Assembly: GCF_022549785.1 (NCBI RefSeq)
Contig: NZ_JAKZGO010000012.1
Location: forward strand, 1-64,000
Direction of reading: 5' to 3'
DNA: 64,000 bases
DNA from: Belliella alkalica
GTDB lineage: Bacteria > Bacteroidota > Bacteroidia > Cytophagales > Cyclobacteriaceae
The translations under genes were made by a program, and so were the position numbers. This document shows, piece after piece, positions 1-7,602 of this stretch (within the stretch, counting starts at the first letter, position 1; every line of letters starts with the position of its first letter). Under the pieces are notes generated by a model, which saw only the letters and a list, made by a program, of their open reading frames with translations, was not told where the DNA came from and ran no database searches.

Positions 1-155
1 GAAGAGCTTCTACAATAGTTGTATCACAGCTTCCTGTCACAAAATGGTTCGAAACTATAGGTGACAGTACCATTGCTGATGCCATTCTTGACAGACTCGT
101 TCATACAGCACACAGAATAGAGCTAAAAGGTGAATCAATGAGAAAAAAACAATAA
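1..155 (+). CDS. istB: IstB-like ATP-binding protein of an IS21-family element, C-terminal end only
   Basis: The reading frame opens before the window and closes with TAA at 153-155, leaving about 50 C-terminal residues. They include [17 protein letters not shown], then [18 protein letters not shown] and a basic tail ending RKKQ. This is the characteristic end of IstB, the AAA+ helper ATPase of IS21-family transposition, which works with the transposase IstA. The istA gene should lie just outside the window on the left. Whether the element is intact cannot be judged from here. Confidence 0.9.
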   Translation, partial: RASTIVVSQLPVTKWFETIGDSTIADAILDRLVHTAHRIELKGESMRKKQ

Positions 156-241
156 CTTTAATTGCCGTTAAAACGGTAACTGAAAACCCAAAAAGAAGGG
201 GTGGTCAGAATGACCGGATTGGTGGTCAAGATCATCGGATT
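1..241 (+). mobile_element. IS21-family insertion sequence, right end
   Basis: The istB C-terminus is followed by two adjacent 21-bp imperfect direct repeats at 200-220 and 221-241. Both begin GGTGGTCA and end CGGATT. Multiple terminal repeats next to the last gene are typical of IS21-family ends, where they bind the transposase. The exact tip and target duplication cannot be fixed without the left end. From about 242 the DNA turns into the TTAACG-type filler found throughout the neighbouring polysaccharide locus, so the element appears to sit in such a tract. Confidence 0.75.
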
Positions 242-659
242 AAACAATTAACGATTGAACGTTGAACGACTGAACGTTCACCCAACTCCCACTCCCCCAA
301 GTAAGATGATATATTTTGAGAAAAAGGGTTAGTTTTATAAAAAAAGTGCAATTTTTAGTACAATTTTTTAAAAAAAATACCAACAACAGGGTATTTTTTG
401 GAATAAAATAAAGGCTTAATTTTACATCGGTGATTTAAGCAACTTTTCCATTCTTGGTTTACGGTATATAGGAAAAATACAGCGCTATTGTTTTTGAATC
501 CTATTAGTTTTTTTGGGGAAATGAAGTTACGGTATTCATTTCCCCATATTCTTTTATATGTTGAGAGGGTCGAATGTGTTAAAAGTTAATTGTTGAAAGC
601 GTAGAACAATTAGTATTGAACGCTTAACATTGAACAATTAACAATTATCTTCCACCTCC
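242..659. repeat. Gene-free stretch with TTAACG-type filler at both ends
   Basis: No credible gene is seen. At 242-285 there are words such as AACGATTGAACGTTGAACG, and at about 570-650 words such as GAACGCTTAACATTGAAC. Both match the repeat family between many genes up to about 20 kb. Between them lies A+T-rich DNA with one strong hairpin (listed separately). The stretch separates the IS element from the last gene of the polysaccharide locus. Confidence 0.6.
515..545. other. Strong hairpin with 11-bp perfect stem
   Basis: GGGGAAATGAA at 515-525 pairs perfectly with TTCATTTCCCC at 535-545 across a 9-nt loop. It lies about 115 bp past the stop of the minus-strand dehydrogenase, where a terminator is expected. 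However, no run of T follows it on the minus strand, and only a weak T-rich stretch follows on the plus strand. It may stop transcription or form a DNA cruciform; the sequence does not decide. Confidence 0.45.
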
Positions 660-1955
660 TCAAAGTCTGCCATCAATATGGGATTTTGGTAATATTCCTT
701 TTACATCAAAAACAACCCTGTCTTCTGACTTATTTATTTTGAGTGTTTTGAATTGATCATGGGATACTGCCAATACGATAGCAGCGTACTTATCTAAGTC
801 TAATTCTTCATTTTTTTCCAACATGCTAACATCATACTCCCTTTTCACTCCATCACTATCTACCCATGGATCATATATATCCACATCCATGTCAAAGGAC
901 TGTAGCTCGCTATAAATATCAATAACTCTTGTATTCCTATAATCAGGACAATTTTCCTTAAAAGCAAATCCCAAAATTAAGACTTTGGCGTCAAGGACTT
1001 TTAAATCCTTACGCATCATCATCTTTATCAACTCTGTGGCAACAAACTTACCCATACTGTCATTTACCCGCCGACCCGCTAGGATGATTTCAGGATGATA
1101 ACCAACCTCTTGGGCCTTTTGGGCTAGATAGTAAGGATCTACCCCAATACAATGACCTCCAACCAAACCTGGTGAAAACTTGAGAAAATTCCATTTTGTC
1201 CCTGCCGCTTCAAGCACCTCTTTGGTATCTATATCTAGCAAATTAAAAATTTTCGATAGCTCGTTGACAAAAGCAATATTGATATCCCTTTGGGCATTTT
1301 CTATGACTTTCGCCGCTTCCGCTACTTTTATAGATGAGGCTTGATATGTACCTGCTGTAATTATACTTGCATAAAGCGCATCAACAAACGCCGCAACTTC
1401 AGCTGTACTTCCTGATGTGACTTTCAATATCTGTGTGACAGTATGATGTTTGTCACCTGGATTTACACGCTCTGGAGAATATCCTACTGCAAAATCTTCA
1501 TTAAAGCGAAGTCCTGAAGCCTCTTCCAACACAGGTACGCATTCTTCTTCGGTACATCCAGGATATACTGTAGATTCATAGATTACAATGGCATTCTTTT
1601 TCATTGACTTGCCCACCAAATTCGTGGCAGCAATCAAAGGTTGCAAATCAGGCTTGTTGTATTTGTCTATAGGAGTAGGAACTGTGACTATAAAGACATC
1701 ACAAGCTTCTATAACTTCTGTATCTGATGAAAGTATAAAATCTGGCTTACTTAACACCTCCGCTAATTCTTCATCCGAAATCTCGCGTGTTTCATCTTTC
1801 CCTCCTCGAAGACTTGAAATACGCCTTTCGCTGATATCAAATCCTACTACTGAATAATTTTTTGCAAATGCTACTGCTAATGGCAGTCCAACATACCCAA
1901 GGCCAATGATTGCAATTTTTGATTCTGTGAGTGATTTAATTGGTGTTTTGCTCAT
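660..1955 (-). CDS. UDP-N-acetyl-D-hexosaminuronate-forming dehydrogenase (WbpO/TviB type)
   Basis: This is an NAD-dependent UDP-N-acetylhexosamine 6-dehydrogenase that makes the uronic acid precursor of a surface polysaccharide. The N-terminus has the Rossmann motif IAIIGLGYVGLPLA. SPERVNPGD follows mid-protein, and then the active-site segment GGHCIGVDPYYL with the catalytic cysteine, the form typical of the WbpA/WbpO/TviB group rather than UDP-glucose dehydrogenase. I chose ATG at 1955 (MSKTPIK) because it leaves the usual short leader before the Rossmann fold; a TTG at 1976 would add seven residues. It is the last gene of the polysaccharide locus on this strand. No epimerase partner is visible, so the exact sugar (GlcNAcA, GalNAcA or ManNAcA) is open. 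Confidence 0.9.
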   Translation of the reverse strand: MSKTPIKSLTESKIAIIGLGYVGLPLAVAFAKNYSVVGFDISERRISSLRGGKDETREISDEELAEVLSKPDFILSSDTEVIEACDVFIVTVPTPIDKYNKPDLQPLIAATNLVGKSMKKNAIVIYESTVYPGCTEEECVPVLEEASGLRFNEDFAVGYSPERVNPGDKHHTVTQILKVTSGSTAEVAAFVDALYASIITAGTYQASSIKVAEAAKVIENAQRDINIAFVNELSKIFNLLDIDTKEVLEAAGTKWNFLKFSPGLVGGHCIGVDPYYLAQKAQEVGYHPEIILAGRRVNDSMGKFVATELIKMMMRKDLKVLDAKVLILGFAFKENCPDYRNTRVIDIYSELQSFDMDVDIYDPWVDSDGVKREYDVSMLEKNEELDLDKYAAIVLAVSHDQFKTLKINKSEDRVVFDVKGILPKSHIDGRL

Positions 1956-1982
1956 TTTTTTTGAATTGATGTCCAAAGATAA

Positions 1983-2017
1983 AAAAAGAAACCCCGAATT
2001 ACCTTAGTAAATCGGGG
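1983..2017 (-). terminator. Terminator-like hairpin just upstream of the dehydrogenase start
   Basis: CCCCGA at 1992-1997 pairs with TCGGGG at 2012-2017, and four further pairs lie beyond one A:A mismatch. Read on the minus strand, the stem is followed by TTTCTTTTTTTAT, the form of a Rho-independent terminator. It lies about 335 bp past the stop of the cupin gene but only about 35 bp before the dehydrogenase ATG. It could end the upstream transcript or act as a leader attenuator. Confidence 0.6.
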
Positions 2018-2353
2018 CTGTGGAAAAAATAATCATAAAACAAAAATAATATAAATTACATTACTTTCATTATGTATAATCAGGAAATATAATTTAATCT
2101 CCTTTTCTTTTAAGGTATAAGCTATTTTGAATACTAATGAAGTGCTAAGTACTCAAAAAACACTTTTTTTAAGTTTGGCCTTTTTTTAGAAATAAATATA
2201 ATTAGGAGAAAGAAGATTACTCTAAGTGGTAAAACGTGGCTCAGTTGCTTTTTCAAAGTCAAATAATTAGGTTGTAAGCTTTTAGTGCTTTGTGATGACA
2301 GTTAATGTTAAACTCTTAACATTTAACCTTTAACATCAAACGAGCCTGTGCAC
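2018..2353. repeat. Intergenic stretch with TTAACG-type filler near the cupin gene
   Basis: No gene is seen. Most of the stretch is plain A+T-rich DNA. From about 2295 to 2340 there are filler words (AACTCTTAACATTTAACC) of the family seen at most other boundaries of this locus. Confidence 0.5.
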
Positions 2354-2869
2354 CTACTTCCTCGCGTAATCATCCTGCAACCTCACAATATCTTCCTCAT
2401 TTGATGGATTGTCTCTATCGGTATGTACCCATATTTCGGCGACTACTCCCCAGCCATCTAACCCTATCAGCCTATGTCTTTCTCCTTGTGCAAGTCTGAC
2501 CACTTCCCCCTCTACCATATCTTTGGCAGGATTTTCAACATCCGTTTCAGACCTAGCTATCGCAGCTTCACCAGCTACCAATTTCCATAGCTCTGATCTT
2601 CTAAAATGATACTGCCAAGATAGCTTTTGATTAGGAGCCACCAATAAAATCTTAGGACTGTAAGAAAGATTGTTTTCAAGATCAATTTCAACTTCTTTGA
2701 AGAACATCTCTTTGAAAGCTTCTATTTGCTTGGGCTCTATCACGAAAAATCCTCCCCAAGGCCGCATTTGATCTTGGGCAATGATTTCAAACTGAAAGTT
2801 TTTCAACTGTACTTCGATCTGTGCGAAGACTTCGCTTTTTTCGAGATTTTGATATAGTGGTTTGAACAT
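2354..2869 (-). CDS. Cupin protein similar to the mannose-6-phosphate isomerase domain
   Basis: This 171-residue single-domain protein matches the cupin half of bifunctional mannose-1-phosphate guanylyltransferase/mannose-6-phosphate isomerase enzymes. It shows RPWGGFFVIEP near residues 41-51, LSWQYHFRRSELW in the metal-binding region, GEVVRLAQGERHRL and a closing IWVHTD. A role in supplying mannose-6-phosphate for GDP-mannose and GDP-fucose would fit the gmd and fcl genes in the same locus. That role is inferred: such free-standing cupins are poorly characterised, and the canonical HxH pair is only partly visible. TTAACG-type filler lies on both sides. Confidence 0.7.
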   Translation of the reverse strand: MFKPLYQNLEKSEVFAQIEVQLKNFQFEIIAQDQMRPWGGFFVIEPKQIEAFKEMFFKEVEIDLENNLSYSPKILLVAPNQKLSWQYHFRRSELWKLVAGEAAIARSETDVENPAKDMVEGEVVRLAQGERHRLIGLDGWGVVAEIWVHTDRDNPSNEEDIVRLQDDYARK

Positions 2870-2884
2870 TGTTTTTGAAGTTAA

Positions 2885-3085
2885 GAGGTGAGCTTTTAAG
2901 CAATAAGCGTTAGTGTAGATAAACGTTAAGGGTTAAGAGCGTTAAACGTTAAGCGTTAAGAATGTTAAGCGTTAAGGGCGTTAAACGTTAAGCGTTAAGA
3001 ATGTTAAGCGCTAAACCCTTAACGTTGAACATTTAACGTTAAACGATTAACGTTGAACGTTTAACGCTGAACGATTATCCCTCAA
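2885..3085. repeat. TTAACG-type filler, mirrored halves
   Basis: About 200 bp are built from short words. The left part (2925-3005) repeats GTTAAGCGTTAAG and GGGCGTTAAACGTTAAG, with the segment AGCGTTAAGAATGTTAAGCG occurring twice. The right part (3010-3080) carries the opposite-strand sense: CCCTTAACGTTGAAC, AACGATTAACG, AACGCTGAACG. The two halves could therefore fold back on each other. No gene is present. Confidence 0.85.
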
Positions 3086-3107
3086 ACCAACTCCCTCCTT
3101 TACACTC

Positions 3108-4646
3108 CTACTGCTGCTTTTGAAATAAATATATCAAGCTTACTTGACTATGCACAGAGAATAGGTTTTCGCCTTTTGGGTATTCAGGGGTGCTGTTAGG
3201 GGCTAGTTGCCATTGGTAGTTCATACCATTGATTAGTTGAAGTTTTGAACTTAGGAGCAGATTATTCCACTGCTTATCAAATAAGAAACCTACACTGAGA
3301 TCTATCCAAGGCCGATGTTCTTTTTGCTGACCAAAAACACGGTAGTAAAAATCCTGATGGTTTTCTAAACGCTCAAGAAGAATCCCCATTTTGTTGAACT
3401 TTTCTATCAGAGAAACTTCGAGAGTTTGCACATTAGAGCCAGTACCGATGCCAACTCCAAGAGGTTGACCGTAGTTAGCAAACCCCCTAACTTGATAATG
3501 AGTATGCCATGAGGTTCCACCTAACAATCCCGCATACCTTATATATCTATTAACAGATTCTTGCTGATGTGTGATTTCTCCCCTGACTTGAATCATTTTA
3601 TTTTCGAGAGGCAAATCAATTAGCTTTTTGAATCCAAATAAATATGCTCTGGCATGCTCTGGATTGATAATGGCTTCTCTCCAATTAAAATTATGATCTC
3701 TCTTTCCAAATTCAAAATACACCTCTGCTTTTGCTTTAGGCGCTACAAATCTCGCAAATACACTCGCTTGCTGGTCACGTGCATCAGAATCAAAATCAAC
3801 AGAATTTCCATTTTCAAAAACTTTTTCCTTTTGAAACGGGTCAAAAATTGGGAAGTAATCTCTTAATGTATTTCCTCTTTTAACATTGTATTGCTGGTAA
3901 GTTCTAGTAAATCCTAAAAAAAGACCTTTTAGCCACTTTGGATTATATGAAATGGTAATTGCATTCAAATACCGCCAATCGCCTGTAAATTTTTTAAAAT
4001 GCTGATTATTTATGTCATCAAATTGCGTAGGTGCAAATCCAGAGTCTTCTAACCTACCTAAAATCAATTGTCCTTCAAAATTTCCTAAGAAAGTCTTTGC
4101 TGGTTTGATTGTATTCAAAGTCAAATGTGGGAATCCCTGTGCATTGTTTGAAAAGGTCAAAGCATTCCATTGACCTGGGCCCCACCAAATGTTTTGCGTG
4201 CTGATACCAGTTTCAAATGCTCCAAACTCTAGACTAATTTTCGACTGTCCCCACCATATATTGTTGTATATTCCATCTCCAAATCGCTCTGGAGCATCGT
4301 CATTGTTGTAGAAATGAAATCTGTTTTGAATTTCTCGGGTAGTTCTATTATTGCCAAATCCGTCAAATCTCAAATTTTGTGCAATCACAAACTCAGGTTG
4401 AATTTGGATTTTTAAGATTGATAATTTCGCAAAAAATCCAGTTGAAGTATATGATTGAAAACCCTTGGAAGGAATCATTGCCCCGTCGGCCCATCCATAT
4501 GGTCTATTTGAGTTATATTGTATTGTTTGGAAAAATGGCAAAACGCCAAATTTTACTTGTTTAAAACCTTTCTCTTGATTATTGTCTATTATCGATAAGG
4601 AAAAGTCTTTGATCTGATTAGGTTGAAAAGGTCTTAAACTTAACAA
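3108..4646 (-). CDS. wzi: Wzi-family capsule assembly outer-membrane protein, main body (frameshifted gene)
   Basis: Wzi-family proteins are outer-membrane beta-barrels that anchor capsule at the surface. The 512-residue body has the family segment ISTQNIWWGPGQWNALTF followed by FPHLTLNT, and alternating-strand sequence up to a final aromatic strand ending FQKQQ. It lacks a signal peptide of its own. The missing N-terminus, with a clear signal peptide, lies directly upstream in another frame (4673-4789). A single missing T near 4690-4697 would explain the break: restoring it gives LQEYFRSTQLNYELD running smoothly into this frame. The nominal start here is a TTG inside the coding body. The gene is either a recent pseudogene, an assembly error or phase-variable. 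Confidence 0.8.
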   Translation of the reverse strand: MLSLRPFQPNQIKDFSLSIIDNNQEKGFKQVKFGVLPFFQTIQYNSNRPYGWADGAMIPSKGFQSYTSTGFFAKLSILKIQIQPEFVIAQNLRFDGFGNNRTTREIQNRFHFYNNDDAPERFGDGIYNNIWWGQSKISLEFGAFETGISTQNIWWGPGQWNALTFSNNAQGFPHLTLNTIKPAKTFLGNFEGQLILGRLEDSGFAPTQFDDINNQHFKKFTGDWRYLNAITISYNPKWLKGLFLGFTRTYQQYNVKRGNTLRDYFPIFDPFQKEKVFENGNSVDFDSDARDQQASVFARFVAPKAKAEVYFEFGKRDHNFNWREAIINPEHARAYLFGFKKLIDLPLENKMIQVRGEITHQQESVNRYIRYAGLLGGTSWHTHYQVRGFANYGQPLGVGIGTGSNVQTLEVSLIEKFNKMGILLERLENHQDFYYRVFGQQKEHRPWIDLSVGFLFDKQWNNLLLSSKLQLINGMNYQWQLAPNSTPEYPKGENLFSVHSQVSLIYLFQKQQ

Positions 4647-4672
4647 AGCTTGAATTGTGTCAAGCTCATAAT

Positions 4673-4789
4673 TTAACTGAGTGCTCCTGAATATTCCTGT
4701 AATCGAAGATTATTAGAAATAAGATTTTGTGCATTAGTAATCTTAAATTGAAATAAAGATAAAATCAATAAAAATAAAATTCTACCCAT
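4673..4789 (-). pseudogene. wzi: N-terminal fragment of wzi with signal peptide, out of frame with the body
   Basis: ATG at 4787-4789 opens 38 codons ending in TAA at 4673-4675. The peptide begins MGRILFLLILSLFQFKI, a hydrophobic signal sequence, then TNAQ, a likely signal peptidase I site. Its ATG overlaps the stop of the upstream wecG-like gene by 8 nt (ATGGGTAG), a usual sign of translational coupling. The frame is lost at GAATATTC (4690-4697), after which the Wzi sequence continues in another frame. Confidence 0.8.
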
Positions 4790-5495
4790 TACTAAATCTG
4801 TTTCTAATTACATCAATTATAAATATAGGAGTTGAAATCAGATTTCTCTTCCACAATCTTTTTGGTTCTCTTAACAACCTAGGCAACCACTCTAGACCCA
4901 AATTTATCCAAAATTTTGACGGTCTTTTAACTGTGCCAGCATAAAAATCAAAAACAGCACCAATGGAACAAATCACTTTTGCGTTTATTTCCATTTTATT
5001 TTTGTGAACCCACTTTTCTTGCTTTGGAGCTGTCATTCCTACAAATAAGACATCAGGACTTAATTTGTTAACCTCCTCAATCATAGTTTTGTTATCTTCC
5101 ACAGAAAAAACTTCCTTGAAAGGAGGCGAAAATGATTTAACTACTATTCTTGGATATTCTTTTTTGATTTTAGATTGAATTAAATCTAAAGTTTGTTCAG
5201 ATGCTCCTAGAAAAAAACAAGACCCTCCAGACTTGTTTAACTTTTCTAATAAAAATAAAAATATATCAAACCCTGCGATTTTTTCTATTTTCACTTTCTT
5301 TAAAATACTTGCGGCATAAACTATTCCAATTCCATCGGGTAATAAAACATCACTTTCGAGTAAAGCATTCCTAAATTCAACATCACTCTTTGCTACATAA
5401 TAAGAATGAGGATTTATAGTGTTTATAATTGTTCTATTTTCCAAAATTAAATCAGGATATTCAGTTGCAATAGGATAACTTAATAACTCAATCAT
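4782..5495 (-). CDS. WecG/TagA/CpsF-family glycosyltransferase
   Basis: This 237-residue cytoplasmic, membrane-associated enzyme belongs to the family that transfers N-acetylmannosamine(uronic acid) or similar sugars to an undecaprenyl-diphosphate-linked acceptor (WecG, TagA). Family motifs are DVLLPDGIGIVYAA near residues 49-62, CFFLGASEQTLD, and DVLFVGMTAPKQEKW, followed by the conserved ICSIGAVFDFYAGT. It probably adds an early sugar to the repeat unit. Its ATG overlaps a TAA by one base (TAATG at 5493-5497). That TAA closes a relic of another glycosyltransferase, not the neighbouring intact gene. Its own stop overlaps the wzi start. Confidence 0.88.
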   Translation of the reverse strand: MIELLSYPIATEYPDLILENRTIINTINPHSYYVAKSDVEFRNALLESDVLLPDGIGIVYAASILKKVKIEKIAGFDIFLFLLEKLNKSGGSCFFLGASEQTLDLIQSKIKKEYPRIVVKSFSPPFKEVFSVEDNKTMIEEVNKLSPDVLFVGMTAPKQEKWVHKNKMEINAKVICSIGAVFDFYAGTVKRPSKFWINLGLEWLPRLLREPKRLWKRNLISTPIFIIDVIRNRFSNG

Positions 5496-5578
5496 TATTT
5501 ATTTAAAATTTGATTCAAAATCGTTACAAACCTTTTTTCAAAACTATCTACTGTACATTCTTCTTCGTATTTAACCTT
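5495..5578 (-). pseudogene. 3' relic of a second GT4-type glycosyltransferase gene
   Basis: In this gap the minus strand reads KVKYEEECTVDSFEKRF and then VTILNQILNK before TAA (5495-5497). This resembles the C-terminus of the intact GT4 gene next door, which ends FTTDIFEKNFTKILLDILK, but it is in a different frame and is not part of that gene. The TAA makes a TAATG junction with the wecG-like start. The simplest reading is that a paralogous glycosyltransferase once preceded wecG and was deleted down to its last 25-30 codons. Confidence 0.6.
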
Positions 5579-6683
5579 ATATAGAAGATTTCAAAATATC
5601 CAAAAGTATTTTCGTGAAATTCTTTTCAAAAATGTCAGTAGTAAACTTATTCAGAAACTTAAGCTCTCCTCTTCTCCCCATTTCAACTCTTAAGTCTTCA
5701 TTCTCAATTAATTGTAGTAAACGATCAGCTAAAGCAAAATGATCTTTTTTCTGAACAATAAATCCTGTTTCTCCATCTTCAACAATGTCTGGAATACCTC
5801 CTTCATTAGTAGACACAATAGGTAGTCTGAATTGCATAGCCTCTAAGTTGACCAATCCAAATGTTTCATTAAAAGTAGGAAAAACAAAAATATCTGAGTT
5901 TAGAAAAATTTCATTTTTATCTTCACCATATCTTTTTCCTAAATAATACACATAATTTTCTAAATCTAAATCGATAATTTTTTGCTTCAATTGCTTTATA
6001 CTAATATCTCCTTCACCTCCAACCAAATTACAACGAAACGTCATACCTCTTTGAATTAAATCTTTACAAGCATCCAATAAAATAAATATCCCTTTTGACT
6101 CAATCAAATTTGACAAAAATAGTAGATTAACTTTATCATTCCCTTCCTTTTTCGGTCTAACAAATGAATTAGATATCTTTGGGATACCATTTGGACATAT
6201 TAATACTTTATTCTCAGGTACATATTTTTTCACGTCACTATACAAAAATCTAGATAATAAAATCACATATACATCATTAAAAAAAATTTTATATAAATAA
6301 TGGTACAATTTACTATTTTGATTGTTGACCACACCTTTATTGTGGAAATGATACACAAGTTTTTTACCAAAAGATTTTATTAATAAAACGACAATTAAGT
6401 CCTTAAATATTCCTTTTTTACTAACAGACGGTGTCATATATACCACATCCGGTTTAAACTTGATTAATGAAACAAAAACTTTCCACAAAATATTAAAAAA
6501 CCGCAAAAATTTACTTAATCCGACATCTCCAATTTCATCTACTGATAAGGATGTACCTAAATTTATAAATTTAGTATTAAATGTAGAATTAATTAAAAAA
6601 CTTTCAGATATATACTTTCCAACCATGGCAGCACCATGTATAGGAGGTGGGACATGTAATATAAAAAGTACTTTAGAACGCAT
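5577..6683 (-). CDS. GT4-family glycosyltransferase
   Basis: A 368-residue GT-B fold retaining glycosyltransferase. The N-terminal domain starts VLFILHVPPPIHGAAMVGKY, with the usual glycine-rich loop. The C-terminal domain has LLFLSNLIESKGIFILLDA and the nucleotide-sugar EX7E motif ETFGLVNLE, followed by PIVSTNEGGIPDIV. It adds one sugar to the lipid-linked repeat unit in the cytoplasm; donor and linkage cannot be read from sequence. Its start overlaps the preceding gene by 11 nt, so both are probably translated together. It lies in the A+T-rich, filler-free block of the locus. Confidence 0.9.
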   Translation of the reverse strand: MRSKVLFILHVPPPIHGAAMVGKYISESFLINSTFNTKFINLGTSLSVDEIGDVGLSKFLRFFNILWKVFVSLIKFKPDVVYMTPSVSKKGIFKDLIVVLLIKSFGKKLVYHFHNKGVVNNQNSKLYHYLYKIFFNDVYVILLSRFLYSDVKKYVPENKVLICPNGIPKISNSFVRPKKEGNDKVNLLFLSNLIESKGIFILLDACKDLIQRGMTFRCNLVGGEGDISIKQLKQKIIDLDLENYVYYLGKRYGEDKNEIFLNSDIFVFPTFNETFGLVNLEAMQFRLPIVSTNEGGIPDIVEDGETGFIVQKKDHFALADRLLQLIENEDLRVEMGRRGELKFLNKFTTDIFEKNFTKILLDILKSSI

Positions 6684-7575
6684 TGGTAAGTAGATTATTA
6701 ATTTTATCTTTTAATCTGTTCAATATGGAAAACTTTTGTTTAAATTCATTGACGAGATTTTCATCAACCTCTTGAAAATGTGAAAATTGAAAATCTCTTT
6801 GATTACTTTTATCCAAAATAGTTAAAAAACGTTTTGCACCGACAGTGTGAGTAGCTTCTTTTGAATACCCTATACTTTCAATTTTAGAACGACTTGGGAA
6901 TACTGTTTTTAAGTTTAATAAAGATTGATGAAAACAGAGCCTAATTGCCCAAGAATCAATTCTCCCCTCCCTCTGATTCTTCAACATTCTAAGCATATCA
7001 CTACCTCCTCTTAAAAAATTTTTAACTAATTTTTTGTCTTTTAGAAAAACTTCATAGTTACTCATCTCCCAATCTATTTGCTCCCATCTATCCTTCCAAA
7101 TCCCCCACCCCCAAGATGATGCCCGATATCCATAATAAAAATCCCTATTCCTTGGCAAAGAAGGAAGATTTAAAGTATAACCTGAAACAGAAATTATTTC
7201 ACTATCATTTTCATAATACTGAAGTGCTTGGTTCATAAAGTCAAGAAAGTTAGGCGAAGTAACAAGATCATCCTCAAGTACTATTATTTTCCCATATTGC
7301 CCAACTACATTAGATACACCCTCTATAATTGAATTTGCCAGGCCTTTATTAATTTTAGATTCAAAAATTTTTACGGACTTGAATCCTTCAACTTTATTGA
7401 TGTATTCTCTTACATCATTAATTTTTCTTTCGGATAAAATATTCTTTGGACCGTCTGAGAAAATAATTAAATCGCTTTCTTTAGCCAAATAATTTTTTCT
7501 TAAAGCTTCTATTGTAGAAATTGTTTCTGAAAGCCTATTGTAAGTGAATAAACAAATTGGTGCAAATCTACTCAT
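6673..7575 (-). CDS. GT2-type (GT-A fold) glycosyltransferase
   Basis: A 300-residue GT-A fold transferase. It opens APICLFTYNRLSETISTIEAL, with the usual first beta-strand and nucleotide-binding Asn-Arg. SDLIIFSDGPKN follows, then IIVLEDDLVTSPNFLDF, which holds the acidic metal-binding motif, and YRASSWGWGIWKDRW, typical of the acceptor-side loop. It probably acts on the repeat-unit glycan; its donor is unknown. It precedes and overlaps the GT4 gene and follows the polymerase gene by 27 bp, so it is part of the same transcript. Confidence 0.85.
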   Translation of the reverse strand: MSRFAPICLFTYNRLSETISTIEALRKNYLAKESDLIIFSDGPKNILSERKINDVREYINKVEGFKSVKIFESKINKGLANSIIEGVSNVVGQYGKIIVLEDDLVTSPNFLDFMNQALQYYENDSEIISVSGYTLNLPSLPRNRDFYYGYRASSWGWGIWKDRWEQIDWEMSNYEVFLKDKKLVKNFLRGGSDMLRMLKNQREGRIDSWAIRLCFHQSLLNLKTVFPSRSKIESIGYSKEATHTVGAKRFLTILDKSNQRDFQFSHFQEVDENLVNEFKQKFSILNRLKDKINNLLTNAF

Positions 7576-7602
7576 AACTAAAATTAATTGATTTTAAAAC
7601 GT

